NCBI GenBank assembly: GCA_964454545.1
Contig: CAYVTI010000009.1
Span: forward strand, 5,685 to 69,684
Reading direction: 5' to 3'
Source: JABCZZ01 sp964454545
Lineage (GTDB): Bacteria; Pseudomonadota; Alphaproteobacteria; Rickettsiales; JABCZZ01
DNA: 64,000 nt
Shown here: positions 1 to 7,701 of the stretch, one piece after another
Layout of the letters: each line of letters opens with the position of its first letter
Position numbering within the stretch: the stretch's first letter is position 1
The notes under the pieces: model-generated
The model's input: only the letters and a program-made list of their open reading frames with translations
Database searches by the model: none
What the model was told of the DNA's origin: nothing
Made by a program: the position numbers and the translations under genes

Positions 1-1328
1 GTAATTTGCTCCTGCCTGATCAAATGCCCGTGCCGTTTCAGCCAGTCGATGATGCGTTCATTGGCTTCACCGAATTTGTATTTCTCCACATTCTCTTCGA
101 TGACGTTGAGACCGCGCAGCGACAGATCCGAAAGATCGATAATCTCATCGGTAAACCTGCCCGCCTGATCTACCGGGCAGACAAGTTTGATTTTGTTGGC
201 TTCGCAGACGCGCTGGTCATCTTCGCCAAAACCCGGCGCCATATGGACGATGCCGGTACCATCCGTATCAGTGACGAAGTCGCTGCCATCAAGGATGCGG
301 AAAGCATTCTTATGCTTCCTGAAATAAGGAAAAAGCGGCTTATAAGTAAGCTCGAGCAACATGCTTCCGGGGAAAGGCCCTACCGCATTGAAGAAATGCG
401 ACTGCAGGCTGTCATCCTTTTTTATCTGGCCGCTGTTCTCAAGCGCCTGTTTCAATGTCTCCTGCTGTACGGCGGAAATAATGTAGCAGGTATCGCCGAC
501 ATGCACGCCGACATAATTGATGTCCTTCCCCACAGCCAGCGCAAGGTTGCTTGGCAATGTCCACGGCGTGGTCGTCCAGGCGAGCACCTTGAAGGATGCA
601 CACCTTGCCAGCACCGGATAAGCCTCCAGCAATTGCGCGGGAACCTTGTTCAACTCGAACGCCACCGTTACTGCCTTGTCATCGCGGTTACGGTAAGAGT
701 TGTCAAGGCGGGTCTCAAAGTTGGAAAGCGGCGTCTCGGCAGCCCAACTGTAAGGCATAACGCGGTAGGCTTCGTAAATCAGCCCCTTGTCGTAAAGCTG
801 CCTGAACGCCCAGATGACGGACTCCATGTAATCCTTGTCCATCGTCTTATAATCGTTCCTGAAGTCTACCCAGCGCGCCTGGCGGGTAACATAATATTCC
901 CACTCATGGGTGTATTTCATGACCGAGGTCTGGCAGTATTCATTGAACTTGCCGATACCGTATTTCATAATTGCCTGGCGGCCGGAAATGCCTAAATCCT
1001 TTTCTGCCCCCATTTCCGCAGGCAGGCCGTGACAGTCCCATCCAAAACGCCGCTCCACGCGCTTGCCGCGCATCGTCTGGTAGCGGGCGAACAGATCTTT
1101 CACGAATCCGGTAAGCAGATGCCCGTAATGCGGCAGGCCGTTGGCAAAGGGCGGACCATCATAGAAAATGAATTCGTTATTCTTGCCGTTTTTCTCGGCC
1201 GGACGGTTCTCCACCGAAGCGGAAAACAGATTTTCCTTTTTCCAGTACCCCAGTATTTTTTCCTCGATTTTCGGGAAATCAGGATTAGGCTCAACCTCAG
1301 GATAATATGTATTTTTTGTGTTATTCAT
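1..1328 (-). CDS. ileS: Isoleucyl-tRNA synthetase, type 2 (3' part outside window)
   Basis: This enzyme charges tRNA-Ile with isoleucine in the cytoplasm. The reverse strand translates from the ATG at 1328 as MNNTKNTYYPEVEPNPDFP and stays open to base 1, giving about 442 of the roughly 1000 residues expected. The class I signature is HYGH at residues 67-70 within PPFANGLPHYGH, followed by GWDCHGLP at 96-103. The editing-domain motif VHMAPGFGEDD lies near the left edge. The HYGHLL and FARYQT wording is that of the eukaryotic-like type 2 IleRS (the mupirocin-tolerant class), not type 1. No Shine-Dalgarno sequence is obvious at the start. It is the last visible gene of a minus-strand run with the three genes to its right. 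The long plus-strand frame over this stretch is its shadow. Confidence 0.95.
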   Translation of the reverse strand, partial: MNNTKNTYYPEVEPNPDFPKIEEKILGYWKKENLFSASVENRPAEKNGKNNEFIFYDGPPFANGLPHYGHLLTGFVKDLFARYQTMRGKRVERRFGWDCHGLPAEMGAEKDLGISGRQAIMKYGIGKFNEYCQTSVMKYTHEWEYYVTRQARWVDFRNDYKTMDKDYMESVIWAFRQLYDKGLIYEAYRVMPYSWAAETPLSNFETRLDNSYRNRDDKAVTVAFELNKVPAQLLEAYPVLARCASFKVLAWTTTPWTLPSNLALAVGKDINYVGVHVGDTCYIISAVQQETLKQALENSGQIKKDDSLQSHFFNAVGPFPGSMLLELTYKPLFPYFRKHKNAFRILDGSDFVTDTDGTGIVHMAPGFGEDDQRVCEANKIKLVCPVDQAGRFTDEIIDLSDLSLRGLNVIEENVEKYKFGEANERIIDWLKRHGHLIRQEQI

Positions 1329-1371
1329 GAGCGCACATTAAGCGAAAACATACGTTAGATTCAATGAGATT

Positions 1372-2166
1372 TTAATTGCCCTGGGACAATTTCGGATCGT
1401 CAAGCCCCTTGTCCTGCCCCTTGTTGGCTTCCTGCGCTGCCGGAATAAGTTCTTCCTTGCTGACCTCATACACCTTATGCTTGCCGCGACCGTAGGATTT
1501 CTCCTGCTCCAGGATCACCTCCTGCACGGCAGGAATCAAACCCTTCTCGCTCACTTCAATAATGGTATGGTAGCCTCCCACCGAACTTACGATATTACAG
1601 GCCTCGTTACTCATCGTACCCTTCCTGTCCGGCAATCCGGCCGCTTTCTTCTCAAGCATTTCAGCCCGGAACAACCCCGCTTCCAGATCGCGCAGTATCT
1701 CAGCACCGGATATCCTGCTTACCTTGAATCTTTCGGGAGTGGTTGATTCCAGCTTGCTGCGCATCTCATCCGCCGTATTGCCCTTTCCCTGCTTTATAAG
1801 CAGGTTTATGACATTTGTGCGCACCCTATAGCCAATTTTGCCTATGGCATCGACCGTTTTTTCAAATACGGGAGAAGCTTCCTTGTCCGCAAGCTTTTCG
1901 CGATCCTTGCGTGCAAGCTCAGCCATGCATCCCAGAAAGGCCTTTGCAACCGTAAGGAGCATCTCCGACGTTTCAAGCCTGCTCTCGTCCAGATCGAATT
2001 TTCTTTCCTCGGCATCTCCTTCTTCCGCAAGAAAACGCAACCTCTCAAGAATATCACGGGCATGCTGTACAGATACTTCCCTGGTTGCATGGCTTAAGGA
2101 GTCTATGGAGTTAAAATGCCTGACAACCCTTTCAAACTGCTCGGCTATATCCGTGATTATTATCAT
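1372..2166 (-). CDS. Hypothetical protein with C-terminal 30-residue repeats
   Basis: I do not recognise this 264-residue protein. It looks soluble, helical and charged, with no signal peptide or membrane segment. The C-terminal third holds two diverged copies of a unit 30 residues apart: EVSEKGLIPAVQEV (about 204-217) and EVSKEELIPAAQEA (about 234-247), each followed by a charged Gln/Lys-rich stretch. Its ATG shares one base with the TGA stop of the upstream DUF2610 gene (TGATG), which suggests translational coupling. ileS follows 43 bases downstream. The position between DUF2610 and ileS suggests a housekeeping transcript, but nothing visible fixes the function. Confidence 0.8.
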   Translation of the reverse strand: MIIITDIAEQFERVVRHFNSIDSLSHATREVSVQHARDILERLRFLAEEGDAEERKFDLDESRLETSEMLLTVAKAFLGCMAELARKDREKLADKEASPVFEKTVDAIGKIGYRVRTNVINLLIKQGKGNTADEMRSKLESTTPERFKVSRISGAEILRDLEAGLFRAEMLEKKAAGLPDRKGTMSNEACNIVSSVGGYHTIIEVSEKGLIPAVQEVILEQEKSYGRGKHKVYEVSKEELIPAAQEANKGQDKGLDDPKLSQGN

Positions 2167-2426
2167 CAGGTTTTCGCCTCACCGCCCGACGCGGTGCCAA
2201 GCGCGTATACGCACAATTCCTCAAACGAGACATTATTTTCCTTGGCGATCTCATGCAACTTCTGGAAACTGTCCATCACCTCCTGCGGTATGGTGCCGCC
2301 GCGCTCGGTGGACAGCCAGTGCGCCTGGTGCTGCAGCGGATGCTTGGACGGCTCGGGCTCCCCGACATAGATATTGAACGGTGCTTTTACGCCGCCAAAG
2401 TCGCATGGTATGGTAAATTTTTTCAT
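2166..2426 (-). CDS. DUF2610 family protein
   Basis: A small 86-residue protein beginning MKKFTIPCDFGGVKAPFNIY. From memory it matches the DUF2610 family, known from Rickettsia and other alphaproteobacteria, including the conserved core HPLQHQAHWLSTERGGTIP and the tail segment NNVSFEELCVYALGTA. The function of the family is unknown. A GGTGGAAAG stretch upstream may act as the ribosome binding site. The stop overlaps the start of the next gene by one base, so the two are probably translated together. The zeta-subunit gene lies 30 bases upstream in the same orientation. Confidence 0.75.
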   Translation of the reverse strand: MKKFTIPCDFGGVKAPFNIYVGEPEPSKHPLQHQAHWLSTERGGTIPQEVMDSFQKLHEIAKENNVSFEELCVYALGTASGGEAKT

Positions 2427-2456
2427 AAGACGCTTTCCACCCTTATAACTGATATT

Positions 2457-2780
2457 CTATTTATTATCAATAATCTGCTTCTTCGCCGCATGCAGAAGAT
2501 TATACATAGCTTCGCGGATTTCGCGCTCCTTTATATGCACATGGTGTGCATCAAGATCATGCGCGATTTTATGAAATAGCGCCTCATCGTCACTTTTACC
2601 TAAATGAAAGGTCACGAGGGAGTTTTTATATTCCATAGCCTTTTCAGCATCTAAGGTCATTTTCGCGGAGGCCCATACGGCTAACAGGCTGTGATATCGC
2701 GCATTAATAAGGAATTCCATCTCCTTATCATGTGCGTACTTGTTTTCTTCAGCTTTTTCTTTATTATCAAAGGCAGCCAT
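2457..2780 (-). CDS. ATP synthase zeta subunit-like (DUF1476)
   Basis: A 107-residue protein beginning MAAFDNKEKAEENKYAHDKE. It matches the DUF1476 family, whose Paracoccus denitrificans member is the zeta subunit, an inhibitor of the F1Fo-ATPase acting in the alphaproteobacterial ATP synthase. The family pattern is visible: an N-terminal F-D-x-[KR]-E-[KR]-A helix, then AVWASAKMTL, then a helical C-terminus with D-D-E-A-L. It is transcribed divergently from purC. DUF1476 next to purC is a recurrent alphaproteobacterial arrangement, which supports the call and the taxonomic placement. Confidence 0.85.
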   Translation of the reverse strand: MAAFDNKEKAEENKYAHDKEMEFLINARYHSLLAVWASAKMTLDAEKAMEYKNSLVTFHLGKSDDEALFHKIAHDLDAHHVHIKEREIREAMYNLLHAAKKQIIDNK

Positions 2781-2862
2781 ATTTTCTTCCTTATTTTGTT
2801 ATCATTAGCTATTACTTATGAAAGATACTTACATGCCATCCAAACGAACCGCAAGTGGAACA

Positions 2863-3642
2863 ATGAACAGAAGAACGCCAATTTACGAAGGAAAGGCCAA
2901 ACAGCTTTTCGAAGGGCCCGAGCCGGGAACGCTTATCCAGCATTTCAAGGACGATGCAACCGCTTTTAATAATGTAAAGAAAGGGGTCATAAACGGCAAA
3001 GGGGTTATCAATAACCGTATTTCGGAATATCTGATGCTGCGCCTCACCGAAATCGGCATTCCGACGCATTTCATCCGCACGCTCAACATGCGCGAGCAGT
3101 TGGTCAAGGCGGTGGAAATCGTACCGCTCGAAGTGATCGTGCGCAACGTCGCAGCGGGGAGTTTTTCCAAACGTTTCGGCGTGGACGAAGGAGCGCAACT
3201 CCCCTACCCGATCATTGAGTTCTGCCTGAAAAGCGATAAGCTAGGCGATCCTATCGTCGCGCCCGAAATCGTTATTGCTTTTCAATGGGCGCAACCGAAT
3301 GAACTTGAGGACATTACCTCCATGTCCCTGCGTATCAATGACTTCCTGAGTGGCCTGTTCCTGGGAGTGGGAATAAAGCTGGTCGACTTTAAAATTGAGT
3401 TTGGCCGCCTGTATGAAGGCAACACCGTCCAGATTGTGCTCGCGGATGAAATAAGCCCGGACTGCTGCCGCCTGTGGGATATAAAAACCGGTGAGAAACT
3501 GGACAAGGATCGCTTCCGCCGCGATCTGGGCAAAGTGGAAGAAGCCTATCGGGAAGTCGCCCAGAGGCTTGGCGTTCTTGCAGGGGGCGATGTGGAACCT
3601 ATCGCCAAGGCGAAGACCAAGGCAAAGAAAAAGACTAAATAG
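2863..3642 (+). CDS. purC: Phosphoribosylaminoimidazole-succinocarboxamide synthase
   Basis: PurC joins aspartate to CAIR using ATP to give SAICAR in purine synthesis. The frame is open from 2818, but the family normally starts at a sequence like MNRRTPIYEGKAKQLFEGPE, so I prefer the ATG at 2863, preceded by GTGGA. Upstream ATGs at 2818 and 2833 are possible and would add 15 or 10 residues. Family motifs include KDDATAFN, NGKGVINNRIS, EVIVRNVAAGSF and the DEISPD segment near the C-terminus. The last dozen residues form an unusual Lys/Ala/Thr tail. purS follows after 21 bases; purQ and purL, often next in alphaproteobacteria, are not in this window. Confidence 0.95.
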   Translation: MNRRTPIYEGKAKQLFEGPEPGTLIQHFKDDATAFNNVKKGVINGKGVINNRISEYLMLRLTEIGIPTHFIRTLNMREQLVKAVEIVPLEVIVRNVAAGSFSKRFGVDEGAQLPYPIIEFCLKSDKLGDPIVAPEIVIAFQWAQPNELEDITSMSLRINDFLSGLFLGVGIKLVDFKIEFGRLYEGNTVQIVLADEISPDCCRLWDIKTGEKLDKDRFRRDLGKVEEAYREVAQRLGVLAGGDVEPIAKAKTKAKKKTK

Positions 3643-3663
3643 CATCTCAGGTTTTGAACATTT

Positions 3664-3903
3664 ATGAAAGCAAAAATACATGTAACCCTTAAGAACGGCG
3701 TGCTTGATCCGCAGGGAAAAGCAATATCGGGAGCGCTGAATCATCTCGGTTTCCAGAATGTGGAAGCCGTGCGGCAGGGAAAATATATTGAAGTGGAACT
3801 GAAGGAAACGGATACTAAGAAAGCGCACATCGAAGTGGATTCTATGTGCAAGAAGTTGCTTGCCAACACCGTGATTGAGAATTACCGGTTCGAACTAGAG
3901 TAG
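3664..3903 (+). CDS. purS: Phosphoribosylformylglycinamidine synthase subunit PurS
   Basis: PurS is the small subunit that bridges PurQ and PurL in FGAM synthesis. The 79-residue product MKAKIHVTLKNGVLDPQGKA has the family length and opening (K-[AV]-x-V-x-L-K-x-G-V-L-D-P-Q-G) and contains VRQGKYIEVEL in the middle. It lies 21 bases after purC in the same direction. purQ and purL are absent downstream, where fabG converges instead, so the complex partners must be encoded elsewhere. Confidence 0.95.
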   Translation: MKAKIHVTLKNGVLDPQGKAISGALNHLGFQNVEAVRQGKYIEVELKETDTKKAHIEVDSMCKKLLANTVIENYRFELE

Positions 3904-3909
3904 AATAGG

Positions 3910-3958
3910 GGAAGCCGGAAAATTGAGAAGTCAAGAAATTCCCGTCTTCTCGGCTTCC
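3910..3958. terminator. Possible bidirectional terminator between purS and fabG
   Basis: GGAAGCCG (3910-3917) is complementary to CGGCTTCC (3951-3958), and AGAAG (3926-3930) pairs with CTTCT (3946-3950) inside it, with a bulge on the left arm. The structure lies between two convergent genes, where a shared terminator is expected. There is no clean T-run on either strand, so intrinsic termination is only a suggestion. Confidence 0.4.
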
Positions 3959-3980
3959 GGACTTCTCAAGCTCCAGTCCT

Positions 3981-4724
3981 TTACACCATTAGTAATCCGC
4001 CATTCACATGGATGGTCTGGCCGGTAATGTAGCTTGCGGCGTCGCTTGCCAGAAACAGCACGCTCCCCGCCACATCTTCAGGCAGACCAAAGCGTCCTGC
4101 AGGAATATTATTTGTAATGCGCTTCTGCTGTTCTTCGTTCAGTGCGTCCGTCATAGCGGTCTTGATAAAACCGGGCGCAACGCAGTTTACCGTCACATTC
4201 CTGCTGGCGATCTCCTGCGCGATTGCCTTGGTCATGCCGGCAACGCCTGCCTTTGAGGCGCAATAATTCGCCTGCCCGGGATTTCCCATTGTCCCCACAA
4301 TGGAAGTGATGTTTATGATACGTCCCGCACGGCGTTTCACCATGCCTTTCATGGTAGCGCGTATCAGGCGGAATGTAGCGGTGAGGTTGACATCAATCAC
4401 CTGCTGCCATTCTTCGTCCTTCATGCGCATGCTGAGATTATCGCGTGTCACCCCGGCATTGCAGACAAGGATATCGATATGCCCCAATGCGCTCTCAGCA
4501 GATTTGATCAGTCCTTCAGTAGAAGAGGGATCGGATAAATTACAGGTTAAGGGAACTGCAGCATTACCCAATGAGACATTAAGTGCGTCCAGCGCCTCTT
4601 TACGCGTACCGGAAATGACAAGCTTTACGCCATTATCGTGTAACGCCTTGGCGATAGCACCGCCAATGCCACCGGAGGCTCCAGTCACCAGCGCAGTCTT
4701 TCCTGATAAGTTTGCTGTTAACAT
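3981..4724 (-). CDS. fabG: 3-oxoacyl-[acyl-carrier-protein] reductase
   Basis: FabG reduces 3-oxoacyl-ACP with NADPH in fatty-acid elongation. The 247-residue protein is a classical short-chain dehydrogenase: TGASGGIG at 14-21 binds the cofactor, CNAG is at 88-91, and the catalytic set N113, S141, Y154, K158 (YCASK) is intact. The C-terminus has the FabG-type VAPGFIKTAMTD and the closing SYITGQTIHVNGG. It follows the Flp pilin gene by 27 bases on the same strand. The usual acpP/fabD/fabF neighbours are not here, so assignment rests on sequence rather than context. Confidence 0.9.
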   Translation of the reverse strand: MLTANLSGKTALVTGASGGIGGAIAKALHDNGVKLVISGTRKEALDALNVSLGNAAVPLTCNLSDPSSTEGLIKSAESALGHIDILVCNAGVTRDNLSMRMKDEEWQQVIDVNLTATFRLIRATMKGMVKRRAGRIINITSIVGTMGNPGQANYCASKAGVAGMTKAIAQEIASRNVTVNCVAPGFIKTAMTDALNEEQQKRITNNIPAGRFGLPEDVAGSVLFLASDAASYITGQTIHVNGGLLMV

Positions 4725-4751
4725 TGTATCCGGTATGCCCTGTCAACAGCC

Positions 4752-4919
4752 TTAGCGATTAAAGCCATTTGAAACTTGGTTAAAAGTATTTGTTATGTTT
4801 GTACCTATGAACGTTATTGCAGCCACTATAACAATTGAAATAAACGCCCCGATAAGCGCATATTCAATCACCGTAGCACCACCCTCGTCCTTAATAATAA
4901 GGGCACAGATTTTTCGCAT
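4752..4919 (-). CDS. Flp-type prepilin
   Basis: A 55-residue reading frame, ATG at 4919 and TAA at 4752-4754, encodes a short basic leader (MRKICALIIKDEGG), then ATVIEYALIG and a hydrophobic stretch ending near FIGTNITNTF. The G|ATVIEY pattern fits the Flp prepilin cleavage rule (Gly, four residues, then Glu-Tyr), and the length is normal for the family. The product would be processed by TadV and assembled by the Tad secretion machine into adhesive pili. tadB and tadC homologues are in this window, but about 56 kb away. No strong ribosome binding site is visible. The plus-strand frame across this stretch is a shadow. Confidence 0.9.
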   Translation of the reverse strand: MRKICALIIKDEGGATVIEYALIGAFISIVIVAAITFIGTNITNTFNQVSNGFNR

Positions 4920-5019
4920 AATCAAATATTTTTTTAGGCTATTATTTTCTAACGATTATACCATATCCTATGTAAATTAACATATAAACATTAAGAATTC
5001 GGCGTATTATGGTAAAATT

Positions 5020-5898
5020 ATGACATCGATTCTAAATTATCTTACCCTTTCAGACCCTTCTTATCCGGTCAGGCCACGCCATATCGCTTATTATGAATAT
5101 GGCGATACAAAAAACCCCAATATTATATTATGCGTACATGGATTATCCCGTAACGGACTGGATTTCGAACCGCTGGCGCAATCATTATCGGCTGAATACC
5201 GGATCCTATGCCCGGATATGGCGGGACGCGGCAAAAGCGACTGGCTGGAAAATAAGTCGGATTACAATTACACAACCTATGTCTCCGATGTCATGGCGCT
5301 GATTGCGCATCTTAAAATATCCCGTCTGGACTGGATTGGAACCTCTATGGGCGGGATAATAGGCATGATGATCGCCGCAGGATACCCGCCAATGATAAAG
5401 CGGCTTATCCTGAATGACATCGGCATGACAGTTGCGAGCGGCGGGCTCAAGCGTATCGTGGGCTATGTCGGAACATCGAGAATATTCGCCAGTGCGGAAG
5501 AAGCGGAATCCTATATGAAATCAACTTTCATAACCTTTGGCCTGTCTACGCCGGAGGAATGGAAAATCCTGTTCGATACCAGCTTCAACAAACTGGCAGA
5601 TGGCCGCTATGCCTTGAAATACGATCCGGATATAAGCCAGCCGTTCCGTGCAATGGCAAGCAGTAACGACGAAATCAAGGATATAGATCTGTCAAACCTC
5701 TGGAACATGATTACATGCCCTGCGCTTATATTGCGTGGCGAAACGTCCGACATACTCACCCGGAAAACCGCAGAAGCAATGCAGAGCAGCAGGCCGGATG
5801 TAATGCTGGTCGAGTTTGCCGCCACAGGCCATGCACCTGCCTTGATCAACAGCCACCAGATTAAAACCATAACGGATTGGCTTGACATTAAAGCATAG
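5020..5898 (+). CDS. Alpha/beta hydrolase
   Basis: A 292-residue cytoplasmic alpha/beta-hydrolase-fold protein with no signal peptide. The oxyanion-hole motif HGLSRNG starts at 40, the nucleophile elbow GTSMGG gives Ser109, the acid is probably Asp244 (RGETSDIL), and the base is His271 (TGHAP). A cap region lies between about 130 and 215. The substrate cannot be told from sequence; such proteins include esterases, haloperoxidase-like enzymes and ring-cleavage hydrolases. An intradiol-dioxygenase-like gene follows 39 bases downstream, so a shared aromatic or ester pathway is conceivable but unproven. Confidence 0.85.
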   Translation: MTSILNYLTLSDPSYPVRPRHIAYYEYGDTKNPNIILCVHGLSRNGLDFEPLAQSLSAEYRILCPDMAGRGKSDWLENKSDYNYTTYVSDVMALIAHLKISRLDWIGTSMGGIIGMMIAAGYPPMIKRLILNDIGMTVASGGLKRIVGYVGTSRIFASAEEAESYMKSTFITFGLSTPEEWKILFDTSFNKLADGRYALKYDPDISQPFRAMASSNDEIKDIDLSNLWNMITCPALILRGETSDILTRKTAEAMQSSRPDVMLVEFAATGHAPALINSHQIKTITDWLDIKA

Positions 5899-5937
5899 TG
5901 CTGAGATGTTATGCATATATATTGTTCATGGTGAAAA

Positions 5938-6585
5938 ATGAGAGCAGCATTATTACTTATTCTTTCGCTTTTACCTGCAGTTGCCTTCGCAGAGCAGAAA
6001 GCCGACCATATCAATAAATGTGATACCACTCCTTCGATAAAAACCAATGATTATCCTGGAAAGGAAACGATAGTCAGCTCGAATAACCTTGCGCTGCCCG
6101 AGGGCAAGGCTGTGTCCGCGCATGGGCAGAAAGTATACATCTATGGCCGGGTACTTGATAAAAACTGCGTGCCGGTGAGCGACGTAATCGTGGAGATATG
6201 GCAAGCTAACCCGAAGGGGAAATACGTTACTTCCTCCCTTGAAGACAGACTTGATCCCTATCCCCTTTTCACTGGAACAGGACGCGCAGTCACTGATAAT
6301 TTGGGCAGGTTCAATTTCATCACCCTGTTTCCCGGGGAAGAAAAGCCGCACCATGCTCCCCATATTCATTTCCTGATCACTCACAACAAGTTCCCCCGGC
6401 TGAATACTGAGATGTTCTTCGCTGATGATACCCGCAATGGCGATGATGCATGGCTTAATAAAATATCTCCCGAAAAGCGTAACTTGCTTACGGCAAAAGT
6501 GTCGGAGTTTCAGCATCCGGAAGATGGCGTAGCAGTGAACTGGGACATCATCCTCGACGGGACAAACGATTTCAGGAAGTTTTAA
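5938..6585 (+). CDS. Exported intradiol ring-cleavage dioxygenase-like protein
   Basis: The 215-residue product starts with a clear signal peptide, MRAALLLILSLLPAVAFA, with likely cleavage after Ala18, so it would act in the envelope. The rest resembles protocatechuate 3,4-dioxygenase: VYIYGRVLDKNCVPV, VEIWQANPKGKY, GTGRAVTDNLGRF and APHIHF. By hand alignment, iron ligands correspond to Tyr96, His142 and His144. The axial Tyr expected after PG (PGPY in the enzyme) is Glu135 here (PGEE). The enzyme may therefore be inactive or altered. The 3' end overlaps the 3' end of lpxB by 14 bases on the opposite strand. Confidence 0.8.
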   Translation: MRAALLLILSLLPAVAFAEQKADHINKCDTTPSIKTNDYPGKETIVSSNNLALPEGKAVSAHGQKVYIYGRVLDKNCVPVSDVIVEIWQANPKGKYVTSSLEDRLDPYPLFTGTGRAVTDNLGRFNFITLFPGEEKPHHAPHIHFLITHNKFPRLNTEMFFADDTRNGDDAWLNKISPEKRNLLTAKVSEFQHPEDGVAVNWDIILDGTNDFRKF

Positions 6586-7699
6586 GTTTCAGTATTTCTT
6601 CCACGGCAATAAGGCTTGGATTGCGTGGATTTCCGCCATGTAATATCTGTATGGCTTTAGCGACATCTGCGCGTTGTTTCTGCATTTCCTCAGGATTTGC
6701 CAGCTGTTCTAGAGCCGTTTTTATTTCTGCGGCTGTGCAGCGTTCCTGCATCAGTTCGGGCACGATTTCCTTATCTACCGCGATATTCACAAGGCTGGCA
6801 TATTTTATCAACAGCATCCTGCGGATGAGCCATGCAGATATGGCGCTTACCCTATGCGCTACAATCATCGGCACATGATGGGCAGCCAGTTCCAGCGTCA
6901 CGGTGCCCGACTTGCTGAGCGCCATATCTGCTGCGGCAAAGGCATCATACTTTTCCGCAAAGTCACACACGATAATATCCGAAGGCACTGCTTTTCTGAT
7001 AAACTCTTTCACCTGCGGGCCGGCAAGGATTACTATTCTATAATCAGACAGGGATTTTGCTGCTGAAATAAAGATTGGCAAATGGTGCATCACTTCACCC
7101 TTGCGGCTGCCGGGCAATACGAGAAGCAGTTTCTCCCCGGCTGCTATTCCGTGCAGATTACGAAATCCGGCCCCGTTTCCCTGCGGCGGCTGCCACAGGG
7201 CGGGATGGCCGGTAAATACAGTTTTCAGGCCTTCCTTTTCAAAACATTGCGGTTCAAACGGCAGCAGTGCAAGCAGCATATCGAACAGTTCCGCCGTCTT
7301 GCGCGCACGCTGGGGCTTATAGGCCCACACGCTTGGAGCGACGTAATGGACGCGCTTTATCGTCCGCGTCTCGGGATTGTCTTTCAGCATCTTTGCCAGG
7401 CGGAAATTAAATCCCGGTGAGTCTATGGTCACAACAACATCCGGTTTCTTTTGGGCTATATCGTCTGCCGTCGCGCGCAGGAGCTTCAGGAATTTCGGTA
7501 TATGCGGCAATACTTCCCAGAACCCCATGACGGAAAGCTCTTCATAAGGAAAAAGACTCGCTAAGCCTTCGTGTTGCATTGCAGCGCCGCCAATACCGGC
7601 AAAAGGGGTGCCAGGCCGTAAGGATCTGAGCGCACTCATCAGCCCGGCTCCCAGCGCATCCCCGGAAGCTTCGCCTGCAACTAAATAAATAAGTGGCAT
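6572..7699 (-). CDS. lpxB: Lipid-A-disaccharide synthase
   Basis: LpxB condenses UDP-2,3-diacylglucosamine with lipid X to make the lipid A disaccharide at the inner membrane. The 375-residue protein has the family N-terminus LVAGEASGDALGAGLM, GIGGAAMQHEGL, the SVMGFWEVLPHIP segment and VVTIDSPGFNFRLA. The C-terminal donor-binding half includes LPGSRKGEV and SKSGTVTLELA. It starts two bases after the lpxI stop, as the last gene of the lipid A block. Its 3' end overlaps the convergent dioxygenase-like gene. Confidence 0.97.
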   Translation of the reverse strand: MPLIYLVAGEASGDALGAGLMSALRSLRPGTPFAGIGGAAMQHEGLASLFPYEELSVMGFWEVLPHIPKFLKLLRATADDIAQKKPDVVVTIDSPGFNFRLAKMLKDNPETRTIKRVHYVAPSVWAYKPQRARKTAELFDMLLALLPFEPQCFEKEGLKTVFTGHPALWQPPQGNGAGFRNLHGIAAGEKLLLVLPGSRKGEVMHHLPIFISAAKSLSDYRIVILAGPQVKEFIRKAVPSDIIVCDFAEKYDAFAAADMALSKSGTVTLELAAHHVPMIVAHRVSAISAWLIRRMLLIKYASLVNIAVDKEIVPELMQERCTAAEIKTALEQLANPEEMQKQRADVAKAIQILHGGNPRNPSLIAVEEILKLKTS

Positions 7700-7701
7700 T
7701 C

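Noticed and set aside
6..995. A 329-residue plus-strand reading frame at the left edge.
   Set aside because: The opposite strand encodes an unmistakable IleRS with HYGH and GWDCHGLP over the same bases.
4795..4980. A 61-residue plus-strand frame.
   Set aside because: It is the shadow of the Flp pilin on the minus strand, which has a correct prepilin motif.
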